DNA of 64,000 bases from Streptomyces sp. A 4/2 (GTDB lineage Bacteria > Actinomycetota > Actinomycetes > Streptomycetales > Streptomycetaceae). The first letter of the stretch is position 1; each line of letters starts with the position of its first letter. The notes below the pieces were generated by a model that saw only the letters and a program-made list of their open reading frames with translations, did not search any database and was not told the DNA's origin. Shown here in pieces: positions 33,419 through 42,600 of this stretch. Position numbers and translations under genes: made by a program. Location of the stretch: NCBI RefSeq assembly GCF_940670765.1, contig NZ_CALNVW010000020.1:124001-188000 (forward strand), given 5' to 3'.

Positions 33419-34033
33419 ATGTCTACGGTCAACACTGCCTCCGGTGTGAAGGCTGAGTACACACAGAAGGTTGCCAGTGATCTGGCAGCCAATCAGAGCG
33501 AGCAGGACCGCGTCCGGGCGGAACTGTCCCGGCTTCAGGAGGAATTGGTTCAGCTGGAGGACAGCGGACAGGTTCTCGTGAAGATGCAGAACCTCCTTGA
33601 GACCTCTGCCGGGACGGTGACTGCCGCCGGCAAGAAGTCGGCCAAGGTGCCCGGAGCGCGCAGCCCCAAGAGCAAGGACGCGGGCAAGAAGGCGGGGCGC
33701 TCGTCGAAGACCGCAGCGGAACCCGCACGCCGCGGGGCGGCCCGCGCCAAGAAGGCTGCCCCCGCACAGGGTGCGAACCAGCCGACGTGGATCGAGCTGA
33801 TCAACACGTACCTCGCCGGGCAGAACGAGCCCAAGTCCTCCACCGAGATCGCCGCCGGGGTGGCCGAGGCACACCCCCAGCGAGGTATTCAGGTGACCGT
33901 CGTGCGCAACACGCTGGAGCAGGGCGTCGCACGCGGTCTCATCGAGCGCTCCAAGCAGGGCCGGAACGTGTACTACCAGGCCGCACCCACCGGCGCCGGG
34001 ACCGCGGACAGCGACAAGGCAGCCACGGCGTAG
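33419..34033 (+). CDS. Coiled-coil / basic linker / winged-helix DNA-binding protein
   Basis: 204 residues in three parts: an N-terminal coiled coil (SEQDRVRAELSRLQEELVQL), a Lys/Ala/Arg-rich linker (residues about 70-115, AAGKKSAKVPGARSPKSK), and a C-terminal winged helix (EIAAGVAEAHPQRGIQVTVVRNTLEQGVARGLIERSKQGRNVYY). The layout resembles histone-like or nucleoid-associated regulators of Streptomyces. The ATG at 33419 follows GAGGAC. Target sites unknown. Possible role in chromatin or phage-type regulation is inference. Confidence 0.72.
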   Translation: MSTVNTASGVKAEYTQKVASDLAANQSEQDRVRAELSRLQEELVQLEDSGQVLVKMQNLLETSAGTVTAAGKKSAKVPGARSPKSKDAGKKAGRSSKTAAEPARRGAARAKKAAPAQGANQPTWIELINTYLAGQNEPKSSTEIAAGVAEAHPQRGIQVTVVRNTLEQGVARGLIERSKQGRNVYYQAAPTGAGTADSDKAATA

Positions 34034-34374
34034 GGGGAGCCCGCGCCAGGCGCCGGGTGAATCGTTCCTGCCTGTGGGGTACGGACTCGGGCTGCCGCCC
34101 GGGTCAGCGTGCTCGATCCGGCAGGGCCCACCACTTCGGCGCACGGCGCGTCCCACCCACCGGGCCGACACCCCCCGGGCGTACCACCAGCCGCGCTGAC
34201 AGACCGGTTCGGACCGATCGGCGCAGACGAGCGGTCAGCTGCGCCCGGCAGTGACTGCCGACACAGATCAAGAAACACGCCGCCGGTGCGGTGCGAACGG
34301 AAGCGTCCAGGACGCCGGCGGCACGAAGGCGCGCACAGCCTCCCGGACGCACCGGGAGGCGTCGGGGGGGGGCG
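34034..34374. other. Convergent intergenic region
   Basis: 341 bases between the winged-helix gene and the convergent MarR gene. It holds no supported gene; its right end contains the MarR-side terminator hairpin at 34338-34360 beside a run of nine G. Confidence 0.5.
34338..34360. terminator. 9-bp stem-loop after marR gene
   Basis: GCCTCCCGG (34338-34346) and CCGGGAGGC (34352-34360) pair perfectly around ACGCA, 14 bases past the MarR stop on the minus strand. Confidence 0.65.
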
Positions 34375-34833
34375 TTACCGCTCCGAACGCTGAACCGCCC
34401 GTCGCAGCAAGCTCAGGAACTGGTCGCGTTCCTCGGCGGTGAACGGCGCCAGCAACTGCTCGTTCACCTCGGCGACCGCGGGAGCGAGACGGACGGCCAG
34501 CTCCCGGCCGGTTCCGGTGATGCGTACGAGCTTGCGCCTCCTGTCGCTCTCGTCCCTGCCGATCTCCACCAGACCCCGTCGGCGCAGTCGGTCAAGGAGC
34601 GGCGCCGCGGTCGACTTGTCCAGATGAGCCAGCGCGGCGAGCGTGCCCTGGTCCATGTCACCGCGGGTACGCAGCAGGCTCAGGACGGTGAACTGGGGCC
34701 CCGTCAGGTCCTGGTGCACCTGCTCGTACCAGAGCCTCGTATGCGCCTGGTTCAGCTGACGCGCCAGGGGGCCGAGCCCGGCAATCGCGGCAGTCAGAAC
34801 TCCGGCCTCGGAGTCCGCTCTCTCCTGTGACAT
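34375..34833 (-). CDS. MarR family regulator of ubiX-ubiD genes
   Basis: 152 residues: QGTLAALAHLDKSTAAPLLDRLRRRGLVEIGRDESDRRRKLVRIT is the MarR recognition helix plus wing with the DESDRR turn. It is divergent from ubiX-ubiD, with two mirrored copies of a 15-bp element between them. MarR/PadR-type control of non-oxidative aromatic decarboxylases by their phenolic substrate is well known, so it probably senses an aromatic acid. Start Met 34833 chosen; an ATG 13 codons earlier (34872) would run into the operator. Confidence 0.88.
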   Translation of the reverse strand: MSQERADSEAGVLTAAIAGLGPLARQLNQAHTRLWYEQVHQDLTGPQFTVLSLLRTRGDMDQGTLAALAHLDKSTAAPLLDRLRRRGLVEIGRDESDRRRKLVRITGTGRELAVRLAPAVAEVNEQLLAPFTAEERDQFLSLLRRAVQRSER

Positions 34834-34860
34834 CACTCGCCGCCGTTCCCCCGAATTGAT

Positions 34861-34907
34861 TAGGACGTACACGTACTATACCGTGCATCAAATAGGACGT
34901 GTACGTA
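34861..34907. promoter_or_regulatory. Paired operator TAGGACGTACACGTA / TAGGACGTGTACGTA
   Basis: Two 15-bp copies at 34861-34875 and 34893-34907, 32 bp apart (three helical turns). Their cores ACGTACACGT and ACGTGTACGT are reverse complements, so the site is both a direct and an inverted repeat. It lies in the divergent marR/ubiX promoter region and is the probable MarR site. Confidence 0.7.
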
Positions 34908-34945
34908 ATAACTGTTCGTGACGAAACCGAGAGGAAGGTGACGGC

Positions 34946-35557
34946 GTGAGACTCGTCGTCGCAATGACAGGGGCCACCGGCGCGCCCATCGGGGTGCGCC
35001 TGCTCGAAGCCCTGGGAGAACTCGACGTGGAGACCCACCTGATCGTCAGCCGCTGGGCGCGGGTCACGCTCGCGCAGGAGACCGGGCACTCGCTGCGGGA
35101 CGTGGAAGCTCTGGCGTCGGTGCATCACAGCCCAGAAGACCAGGGAGCCTCGATTTCCAGCGGATCGTTCCGGACCGACGGCATGGTGGTCGTGCCGTGC
35201 AGCATGAAGACGCTGGCCTCCATTCGCACCGGTTACGGAGAGGGCCTGATCGGCCGGGCGGCGGACGTGATGCTCAAGGAGCGGCGTCAACTCGTCCTGG
35301 TGGCCCGGGAGACCCCGTTGTCGTCCGTGCACCTGGAGAACATGCTGGAACTCACGCGGATGGGCGCCACCGTGATGCCACCGGTCCCCGCGTTCTACAA
35401 CCAGCCTTCCAGCATCGCCGATCTCATCGATCACACCGTCGCGCGCATCCTCGACCAGTTCGGCCTCGACCTGCCCACGGCCCGGCGGTGGCACGGCATC
35501 AAGGCGACCGCGCGCCGTGACCCGGTTCCGCCGGCGCGGACCTCAGACGCCCCCTGA
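34946..35557 (+). CDS. ubiX: UbiX-type flavin prenyltransferase
   Basis: 203 residues. MTGATGAPIGVRLLEAL (FMN-binding loop), VPCSMKTLASIRTGYGEGLIGRAADVMLKERRQLVLVARETPL (the catalytic and phosphate-binding run with LKERR) and MLELTRMGATVMPPVPAFY identify it. It attaches a dimethylallyl group to FMN, giving the prenylated flavin that UbiD enzymes require. The GTG at 34946 follows AGGAAGG. The ubiD gene begins 78 bases downstream and depends on its product. Aromatic decarboxylase operons (often named bsd/vdc) have the same order. Confidence 0.92.
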   Translation: MRLVVAMTGATGAPIGVRLLEALGELDVETHLIVSRWARVTLAQETGHSLRDVEALASVHHSPEDQGASISSGSFRTDGMVVVPCSMKTLASIRTGYGEGLIGRAADVMLKERRQLVLVARETPLSSVHLENMLELTRMGATVMPPVPAFYNQPSSIADLIDHTVARILDQFGLDLPTARRWHGIKATARRDPVPPARTSDAP

Positions 35558-35635
35558 TCCCTTCCCCCGGCCGCACGCGGCGCCGCGTGCGTCGCACGGC
35601 CCCTTCACACCCCTTACCGAAAGAAAGGTCCTGTC

Positions 35636-37147
35636 ATGACACAACGCGGCAGCGCGCTCAACTTCCGTGACTTCGTCGCGGAGTTGCTTGCCTCCGGCGA
35701 CGCGGTCGCCGTCAGCGCTCCGGTCAGCCCCACACTCGAAGTCGGCGCTGTCACCCGGCGCGTCTACGAGACCCGAAGCCCCGCCCCGCTGTTCGGCAAC
35801 CTCACCGAAGGCGCCGCCGGGTTCCGGATCCTCGGGGCGCCTGCCGGCCTCAGCGGTCCCGGTGGAGGGACGTACGGCCGGCTCGCGGCGCACTTCGGCC
35901 TGGAGCGTAAGGCCACACCGCGCGCACTGCTGGAGAAGCTCATCTCCGCCATGCACGCCGATCCCGTCGCCCCGCGGGTGGTGGAGACCGGTCCCTGCAA
36001 GGAGAACGTGCTGACCGGCGACGAGGTCGACCTGGAACGGTTCCCCGTGCCGTTGCTGCACGCCGAGGACGGCGGCCGGTACTTCGGGACGTACGGCTTC
36101 CATGTGGTGCGCTCCCCCGACGGGCAGTGGACGAGCTGGTCGGTGAGCCGCACCATGCTGCACGGGCGCACCACCCTGGTCGGCCCCGCGATGCCGCAGC
36201 AGCACCTCGGCAGGATTCACCGGATGTGGCGCGAGAGGGGTGAGCCCACGCCGTGGGCCATGGTGCTCGGCGCCCCGCCGGCAGCGCTGGCCGCGGCGGG
36301 GATGCCGCTGCCCGCCGAGGTGAACGAGGACGGCTATGTCGGCGCGCTGACCGGCACCCCCGTCGAGGTGGTCCGCACCGAGATGCACGACCTGTACGTT
36401 CCGGCCAACTCCGAGATCGTGCTGGAGGGATACATCAGCCCCGACGGGACCGCTCCCGAAGGTCCGATGGGCGAGTACCACGGATACTCCTTCGCGGAGA
36501 GCAAGCCACAGCCCGTCTTTCACGTCGAGACGGTGACTTACCGCGACGATCCCATCCTGCCGGTCTGCGTGGCGGGCCTCCCGCCGGAGGAGAACCACAC
36601 CATCTGGGGCACGATGATCTCGGCTGCCAGTCTCGATCTGCTGCGCTCCAGCGGGCTGCCGGTCGACCTGGCCTGGTGTTCCTACGAAGCCGCGACCTGT
36701 TGGATCGTCGTGTCCGTCGACATCCGGCGGCTGGCGGCGATGCGCATGACCGAACGGGAACTGGCCGACGCCGTGGCCGATGTCCTCTTCAACTCGCACA
36801 CCGGGTGGCTGGTGCCCAAGGTCCTTCTGGTGGCCGACGACATAGACATCACCGACATCGACCAGGTGGTGTGGGCCATGGCCACCCGGTACCACCCCGG
36901 CACCGGCGAGTACGTCTACCCGCAGGCACCGGGCATCCCCATGGTCCCGTACCTCACTCCCGACGAGGTGCACAGCGGACGGGGCGGCAAGTCCGTGCTG
37001 AGCTGCCTGCTCCCCGAACAGTTCGACGGTGTCACCAGGGGCGTCACCGCGTCGTTCCGGCATTCGTTCCCCGACGAGATGCAGAAGCGGGTCGTCGAGG
37101 GCTGGACCGATTACGGGTTCCCGGCGCCGGGGCTTCCGACCCGCTGA
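35636..37147 (+). CDS. UbiD family prenyl-FMN-dependent decarboxylase
   Basis: 503 residues. Family marks: SWSVSRTMLHG (the active-site Arg), LYVPANSEIVLEGYI and GPMGEYHGY (the two Glu of the E-R-E triad), and LPPEENHTIWGTM. This length and the EYHGY motif match ferulic/cinnamic-acid decarboxylase (Fdc)-like and aryl-acid UbiD enzymes. It removes or adds CO2 on an unsaturated or aromatic acid. The substrate is not determinable; the MarR-controlled operon points to phenolic-acid detoxification. AAAGAAAGG precedes the ATG. Confidence 0.9.
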   Translation: MTQRGSALNFRDFVAELLASGDAVAVSAPVSPTLEVGAVTRRVYETRSPAPLFGNLTEGAAGFRILGAPAGLSGPGGGTYGRLAAHFGLERKATPRALLEKLISAMHADPVAPRVVETGPCKENVLTGDEVDLERFPVPLLHAEDGGRYFGTYGFHVVRSPDGQWTSWSVSRTMLHGRTTLVGPAMPQQHLGRIHRMWRERGEPTPWAMVLGAPPAALAAAGMPLPAEVNEDGYVGALTGTPVEVVRTEMHDLYVPANSEIVLEGYISPDGTAPEGPMGEYHGYSFAESKPQPVFHVETVTYRDDPILPVCVAGLPPEENHTIWGTMISAASLDLLRSSGLPVDLAWCSYEAATCWIVVSVDIRRLAAMRMTERELADAVADVLFNSHTGWLVPKVLLVADDIDITDIDQVVWAMATRYHPGTGEYVYPQAPGIPMVPYLTPDEVHSGRGGKSVLSCLLPEQFDGVTRGVTASFRHSFPDEMQKRVVEGWTDYGFPAPGLPTR

Positions 37148-37279
37148 GCGTCGTCCATGACAACCCCTCCCCACCATCGGCCGATTGCACTCTGGCAGGA
37201 TCGTGTGCTCAAGCACGGCGGCCGTGCGGGTTGCGCCGCCCGGCCGGGCAACGGAAACGTTTTTACGGGGACATGCGAT

Positions 37280-37873
37280 ATGGATATGCGCACATGGACG
37301 CGTGCTGTTCCGGCGGCGGCGGGTGCTCTGGCACTCGCGGTGGCGCTGACCGGCTGCAACAACTCGGATTCCGGGAAGGACAAGCGCAGTTCCGACTCGG
37401 CGGGCCACAAGAAGGCCTACCGGCTGGGCGAAGCCAGCCCGCCGCAGGAAAGCACCATGCAGAGCTCGAAGGGCAGCAAGTTCACGGTTACCCCCACGAA
37501 GGCGCAGACCGGGACCAAGGCCGACATGGACAAATCCGGTCTGGACACGAGCAAGGAAAAGAGGCCGGAAGTCCCGGTGTACGTATGGGCCACCCTCACC
37601 CACCAGAGCGGAAAGGCCATGGAAGTCGGCGACATGGACGAGGACCTGGTCGTCAGGACGGACATGGGCGTGCGCACCAGGGCACTCGTCGTCGTCATGG
37701 GTGAGGCCGAGTGGCCGAACTGTCCCGCCCCCGACACCGGGAAGAAGCTGAGCCCGGGGCAGTCGGAGAAGATCTGCACCGCGTTCCTCATCCCCGAGGG
37801 GCAGAAGGCCGCCGCGGTCGAACTCAGCCAGGGCTTCTCCAGCGACCCGCTGGAGTGGCCGGTCACCGGCTGA
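37280..37873 (+). CDS. Putative lipoprotein
   Basis: 197 residues: a signal (RTWTRAVPAAAGALALAVAL) ending in lipobox LTGC, then a Ser/Lys/Asp-rich linker and a beta-rich domain with KFTVTPTKAQTGTK, VYVWATLTHQSG and CPAPDTGKKLSPGQSEKICTAFLIP. The last section resembles the DUF4352-like immunoglobulin domains of Streptomyces lipoproteins (two cysteines likely paired). No partner can be named. The start is chosen for the signal; the ATG two codons later is possible. Confidence 0.8.
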   Translation: MDMRTWTRAVPAAAGALALAVALTGCNNSDSGKDKRSSDSAGHKKAYRLGEASPPQESTMQSSKGSKFTVTPTKAQTGTKADMDKSGLDTSKEKRPEVPVYVWATLTHQSGKAMEVGDMDEDLVVRTDMGVRTRALVVVMGEAEWPNCPAPDTGKKLSPGQSEKICTAFLIPEGQKAAAVELSQGFSSDPLEWPVTG

Positions 37874-37902
37874 ACGCCGATCGGGGCCTCGTGGACTCCC
37901 AC

Positions 37903-37966
37903 AACGGGCCGGCATCCAGGCGCGATTGAGCACGGATGGCTCAATCACTCCGGGTGCCGGCCCGTT
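37903..37966. terminator. Long two-part stem-loop after lipoprotein gene
   Basis: Outer arms AACGGGCCGGCA (37903-37914) and TGCCGGCCCGTT (37955-37966) are perfect complements, and inside them GATTGAGC (37924-37931) pairs with GCTCAATC (37939-37946). This 30 bases past the stop is a strong terminator or a cruciform-forming element. Confidence 0.8.
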
Positions 37967-37998
37967 CGTGCGCGACGGGTCGGACGGACGGATCCCCT

Positions 37999-38034
37999 TG
38001 ACGCGAACACGTCGGCCTGTATGGTCTAGTCCAA
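37999..38034 (+). promoter_or_regulatory. LPMO promoter with DasR-like site
   Basis: TTGACG (37999-38004), 16 bp, then TATGGT (38021-38026) form a promoter. TGGTCTAGTCCA (38023-38034) matches 11 of 12 positions of the DasR consensus TGGTCTAGACCA and overlaps the -10 and start point. DasR represses chitin genes until GlcNAc-derived phosphates appear. A long leader of about 170 bases follows before the LPMO start. Confidence 0.72.
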
Positions 38035-38206
38035 GGTGGTAGAGACCACTGAAGCTCCACTCCGCCCGGCCCGGGACACACCCAGGTTCAGGCGGAGTTC
38101 GCACCGCCGCCCTTCGCGTCTCTCGCCCACACGAGAGGCCAGCCTGCCGCAGTTGTGTCCCCCCACGGGCCTTGCGTGCAGGAAGACTTGATGTGAAGGA
38201 GTTCTC

Positions 38207-38722
38207 ATGCATGCGAAAAGGAAGACAGCTGCTGCCATCGGCGCCGTTCTCGCGCCGGTACTCGCACTGAGCCTCCCCGCGAGTTCCGCGAGTGCTCACG
38301 GATATGTCTCATCGCCTCCCAGCAGGCAGGCACAGTGCGCGGCAGGCACGGTCAGTTGCGGCGCCATCACCTATGAGCCGCAGAGCGTCGAAGGACCCAA
38401 GGGCCTCCAGAGCTGCAGCGGTGGCAACGCGCGGTTCTCGGAGCTCGACAACGACGCCAAGGGCTGGAAGGTCACCCCCGTCGCCAGCACCACGCAGTTC
38501 AAGTGGACGCTGACCGCCCGGCACGCGACCAGCACGTGGCAGTACTTCGCCGGTGGGCGGAAGATCGCCGAATTCGACGACCACGGCGCGCAGCCCGGTG
38601 CGACCGTCACCCACTCGGTGAACTTCGGCGGCCTCAAGGGCAAGCAGAAGGTCCTGGCCGTGTGGAACATCGCGGACACGGCCAACGCGTTCTACACCTG
38701 CATCGACGTGAACGTCGGCTGA
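38207..38722 (+). CDS. Secreted AA10 lytic polysaccharide monooxygenase
   Basis: 171 residues. The signal peptide ends ASSASA and releases His31 as the mature N-terminus (HGYVSSPPSR), the first ligand of the copper histidine brace; the second is His106 in TARHATSTW, and the axial Phe is in NAFYTCIDVNV. Catalytic domain only, no binding module; HGYVSSPPSRQAQC is typical of small chitin-active AA10. It cleaves crystalline chitin oxidatively, helping the GH19 chitinase. A DasR-like site overlaps the promoter, and a strong terminator follows. Confidence 0.93.
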   Translation: MHAKRKTAAAIGAVLAPVLALSLPASSASAHGYVSSPPSRQAQCAAGTVSCGAITYEPQSVEGPKGLQSCSGGNARFSELDNDAKGWKVTPVASTTQFKWTLTARHATSTWQYFAGGRKIAEFDDHGAQPGATVTHSVNFGGLKGKQKVLAVWNIADTANAFYTCIDVNVG

Positions 38723-38757
38723 CGCAGCACCTCACCACCGCACATCCGCTCCCACGC

Positions 38758-38800
38758 GCGAGGGGAGCCCCTGAACCACCCGTCCAGGGGCTCCCCTCGC
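38758..38800. terminator. Perfect 16-bp stem-loop after LPMO gene
   Basis: GCGAGGGGAGCCCCTG (38758-38773) pairs with CAGGGGCTCCCCTCGC (38785-38800) around 11 bases, 35 bases after the LPMO stop. Confidence 0.85.
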
Positions 38801-38989
38801 AGGTACGCTCGCGCGAACTCCCTTCACCCCCTGGCCACTTCCTTCCTTTCGGCTCGCGCCCAAGGGGTGGCCCGGCGCGCACATCAGCGCTTCCTCGGGC
38901 TGCTCGCGTCCGGTCCGCCCGGGACCGGCCGGGCCCATCTGCCCGGGAACCCGCCTCACGAATCCACCAGTTGACGGAGGCTCGACGTC

Positions 38990-39445
38990 ATGCAGGAGAA
39001 GCTCTGGCCACGCACCCTGTCCCTCTTCCGTGTCATCGTCGGGGCGCTGTTCGTGTGCCACGGCACGGCGACCGTCTTCGGCATTCTCGGCGGAACTCCG
39101 GGCACCGGCGCTGCCACCCCGGTGGGAACGTGGCCCGGATGGTGGGCCGCCCTCATCCAGCTCGCCGGCGGCGCCTTCGTCGTCCTGGGCCTGGCCACGC
39201 GCCCGGCGGCCCTGCTGTGCTCGGGCTCCATGGCCTATGCGTACTTCACCATCCATCAGCACAAGGCGCTCCTCCCGATCCAGAACGGGGGTGAGCCGTC
39301 CGTGATGTTCTGCTGGACCTTCCTGCTGATCGCCGTCGCCGGTCCCGGCGTCTGGGCCCTGGACACGCTGCTCCTGCGCAGCCGTCGAGCGTCCGCCCGC
39401 CCGGCTCGAAGTGCCGGGTCCGACGCCGGCAAGGTGGCGGTCTGA
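38990..39445 (+). CDS. DoxX family membrane protein
   Basis: 151 residues with four hydrophobic helices: SLFRVIVGALFVCHGTATVFG (the DoxX R..g..f..HG opening), AALIQLAGGAFVVLGLATRP, a third around CSGSMAYAYFTIH, and FLLIAVAGPGVWALDTLLL. The function of DoxX proteins is not settled; some join redox or thiosulfate systems. GGAGG lies 10 bases before the ATG. Stand-alone gene. Confidence 0.88.
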   Translation: MQEKLWPRTLSLFRVIVGALFVCHGTATVFGILGGTPGTGAATPVGTWPGWWAALIQLAGGAFVVLGLATRPAALLCSGSMAYAYFTIHQHKALLPIQNGGEPSVMFCWTFLLIAVAGPGVWALDTLLLRSRRASARPARSAGSDAGKVAV

Positions 39446-39611
39446 CTGCTCTCGTGCGGCGCGCCGGTGGCGCCGCGCGGCCACGGGCGGCGCCCGCCAC
39501 CCGCCAGGCGGACACGGGCCGTGATGCCATCCGTACGGTTCGAAGTCTTGTGCGTTGAGTGCTTCCGTCTGATGCTGGTGGTTCTTGTTGCCTTCCGTTC
39601 GGAGTCGCCGC

Positions 39612-42600
39612 ATGAGCCCAAACCGTCCGAGCCGCCGATCCGTTCTGTCGACCGGTGCAGCCCTCGCGGGCTGGTCCGTCTTCGCGGCACAGAAGCAGGC
39701 CTTCGCCTCGACCAGTTCCACAGCGACCAGTTCCACAGTGGGCAGTTCCGCGACGGCCGGTACTGCGGACAGTGCCGTATGGGACGGGCAGCCGCGTGTC
39801 TTCCAGATCAACAGAGAGGCTGCGCGAGCCCGGCTCGTGCCGTACGCGAGTGCCTCCGACGCGCTGCGCGGAGACATGGAGAAGTCCCCCTACTTCCGCT
39901 CGCTGAACGGGAGTTGGCGCTTCCATTGGTCCAAGAACCCGGACGCCCGGCCGACCGGCTTCGAAGCGCCCGGCTACGACGACAGCAGTTGGGACCACAT
40001 ACCCGTACCGTCCAACTGGGAGATCGAGGGCTACCCGGAGCCGATCTACCTCAACATCCGCTATCCGTGGACCGGCTACGAAATCCCCGTACCCCCCAAC
40101 GTCCCGCACGACTTCAACCCGGTGGGCTCCTACCGCCGTAGCTTCACCGTCCCCCGCGACTGGTCGGGGCGGCGCACCCTGATCTCGTTCCAAGGCGTGA
40201 AGTCGGCGTTCTTCCTCTGGGTCAACGGCGAGAAGGTCGGCTACAGCGAGGACAGCTACACCCCCGCCGAGTTCGACATCACCGACCATGTACGGCCGGG
40301 CGCCAACACCCTCGCCGTCGAGGTGTACCGCTGGTCCGACGGCAGTTGGCTGGAAGACCAGGACATGATCGACCTGTCCGGGATCTTCCGCGACGTGTAC
40401 GTCTACGCGATCCCGACCGTCCATGTGCAGGACCTGTTCGTGAGGACCGCGCTGGACGATTCCTACCGTGACGCGGTCCTCACGGTCACCGCGACGGTGC
40501 GCAACCGGGGCACCGCCGAGGCCACCGGCCACCGGATCGAGGCGGTGCTCCACGACGGCCGGGGGCGCCGCGTGGGCCGGCCGCTCGCCGGGGACGTCCC
40601 GCTGGGATCCGGGGACGCGGAAGTGGTGCTGAAGGCCGACGTCGAGGCGCCCGCACTGTGGTCGGCCGAGGACCCGAACCTGTACACCCTGATCGTCACA
40701 CTCACCGACGGTTCGGGAAAGGCTGTCGACATCCAGCGGGTCCGTACCGGCTTCCGCCAAGTCGACTTCGGACCGGGCACGTTCACCGTGAACGGCAAGC
40801 CGATCATGTTCCGTGGCACCGACCGCCACGAGAGCGACCCCGACCACGGCCAGGCGATCCGTGAGCCGCGGATGGTCGAGGACATCCGGCTGATGAAGCA
40901 GCACAACATCAACGCGGTGCGCACCTCGCACTACCCGAACCATCCGCGCTGGCTGGAGCTGTGCGACGAGTACGGCCTGTACGTCATCGGCGAGACGAAC
41001 CTGGAATCGCACGGGGTGCGCGACATCGTGCCGACCTGGTTGCCCGAGTGGACCGACGCCTGTGTGGACCGGCTCCGCTCCATGGTCGAACGCGACAAGA
41101 ACCACCCGAGCATCGTCGTCTGGTCGCTGGGCAACGAAGCCGGTCAGGGTTCCAACTTCCAGACCATGGCCGACTGGGCACACGCCAGGGACACCTCGCG
41201 GCCCGTGCACTACGAGGGCATGAACGCGGTCGCCGACCTGCACAGCGAGATGTACACGAAACCGGCGGACGTGGAAGCGTACGGCAAGTCGGGCAACCCG
41301 ACGCCGTTCATGCTCTGCGAGTACGCGCACGCCATGGGCAACAGCAGTGGCAATCTCAAGGAGTACTGGGACGTCTTCGAGCGCTACCCGAATCTGCACG
41401 GGGCGTTCGTGTGGGACTGGGTGGACCAGGCCATCCGCCTCCCGGTGCCGGGCGACGCCAAGCACACCTACCTGTCGTACGGCGGGGACTGGCACGCCGG
41501 ATACCCGACGGACGCCAACTTCTGCTGCAACGGTCTGGTCTCGGCGGACCGCATCCCGCACCCCGGTCTGCTGGAGCTCAAGAAGGTCTACCAACCGGTC
41601 GGGGTCGCCGCCGCGGATCTCTCGGCGGGCACGGTCACGGTGCGGAACAAGCACCTGTTCAGCACCCTGGGCGCGTACGAGCTGCGGTGGGACGTGACCT
41701 GCGACGGCCGGAGCGTGCAGCACGGCACACTCGCCGCGCCGGACGTGCGGCCGGGCAGCGAGGGGATCGTACACATCCCGTACCGGAAGCCGTCATCGCC
41801 CGAGCCAGGGGCCGAGTACTGGCTGAACGTGTCCTTCGTACTGAAGTCCTCGGCCAGTTGGGCCGAGGCCGGGCACACCGTGGCCGCCGAACAGCTCGCG
41901 CTGGACTGGCACACCCCGGCCCCCGCCGACCCGCCCCCGGACACGCTGCCCACCCTCACCGTCGACGAGACCGACGCGCGCGTGCTGATCAGCGGGCGCG
42001 ACATGGAGGTGGTACTGGACAAGTCCACCGGAACGCTCGCGTCGTACCGGGTGAAGGGGCAACTGCTCCTGGCCGGCGGCCCCGTGCCGAACTTCTGGCG
42101 CGGTCCCACCGACAACGACATCGGCCGCGGCGCCCAGACCTCGCTGCGGACCTGGCGGTCCGCCGGTACCGACCGCAAGGTGACATCCGTGAAGACCGGC
42201 CGTCCGTCGCCGGGAGTGGTCACCGTCGAGGTGGGCTGCTCCCTGCCCACCTCCCCCGCGGCGTCCACCTGGACCACCGTGTTCACGGTGCGCGGCGACG
42301 GCGAGATCCGGGTCCGGCACACCTTGGACGCACCCGTCGGACTGCCCGATCTGCCCCTGGTGGGCGCCCTGCTGACGGTTCCCGAAGGCTTCGAGCAGAT
42401 CGACTGGTACGGGCGCGGACCGCAGGAGAACTACTGGGACCGGCACACCGGCGCGTTCGTGGGGCGCTACCGCTCCACGGTCGATCAGCAGGTCGCGGCG
42501 TACGTCCGGCCCGAACAGACCGGCAACATGACCGACGTACGCCGGCTCACGGTGACGGACCGTGCGGGCACCGGGCTGCTGGTGCAGGCCGATCCGGGCG

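Noticed and set aside
35543..38299. 918-codon open frame on the minus strand across ubiD, lipoprotein and LPMO genes
   Set aside because: Shadow frame: it runs through three well-supported plus-strand genes and a terminator, and has no recognisable domain.
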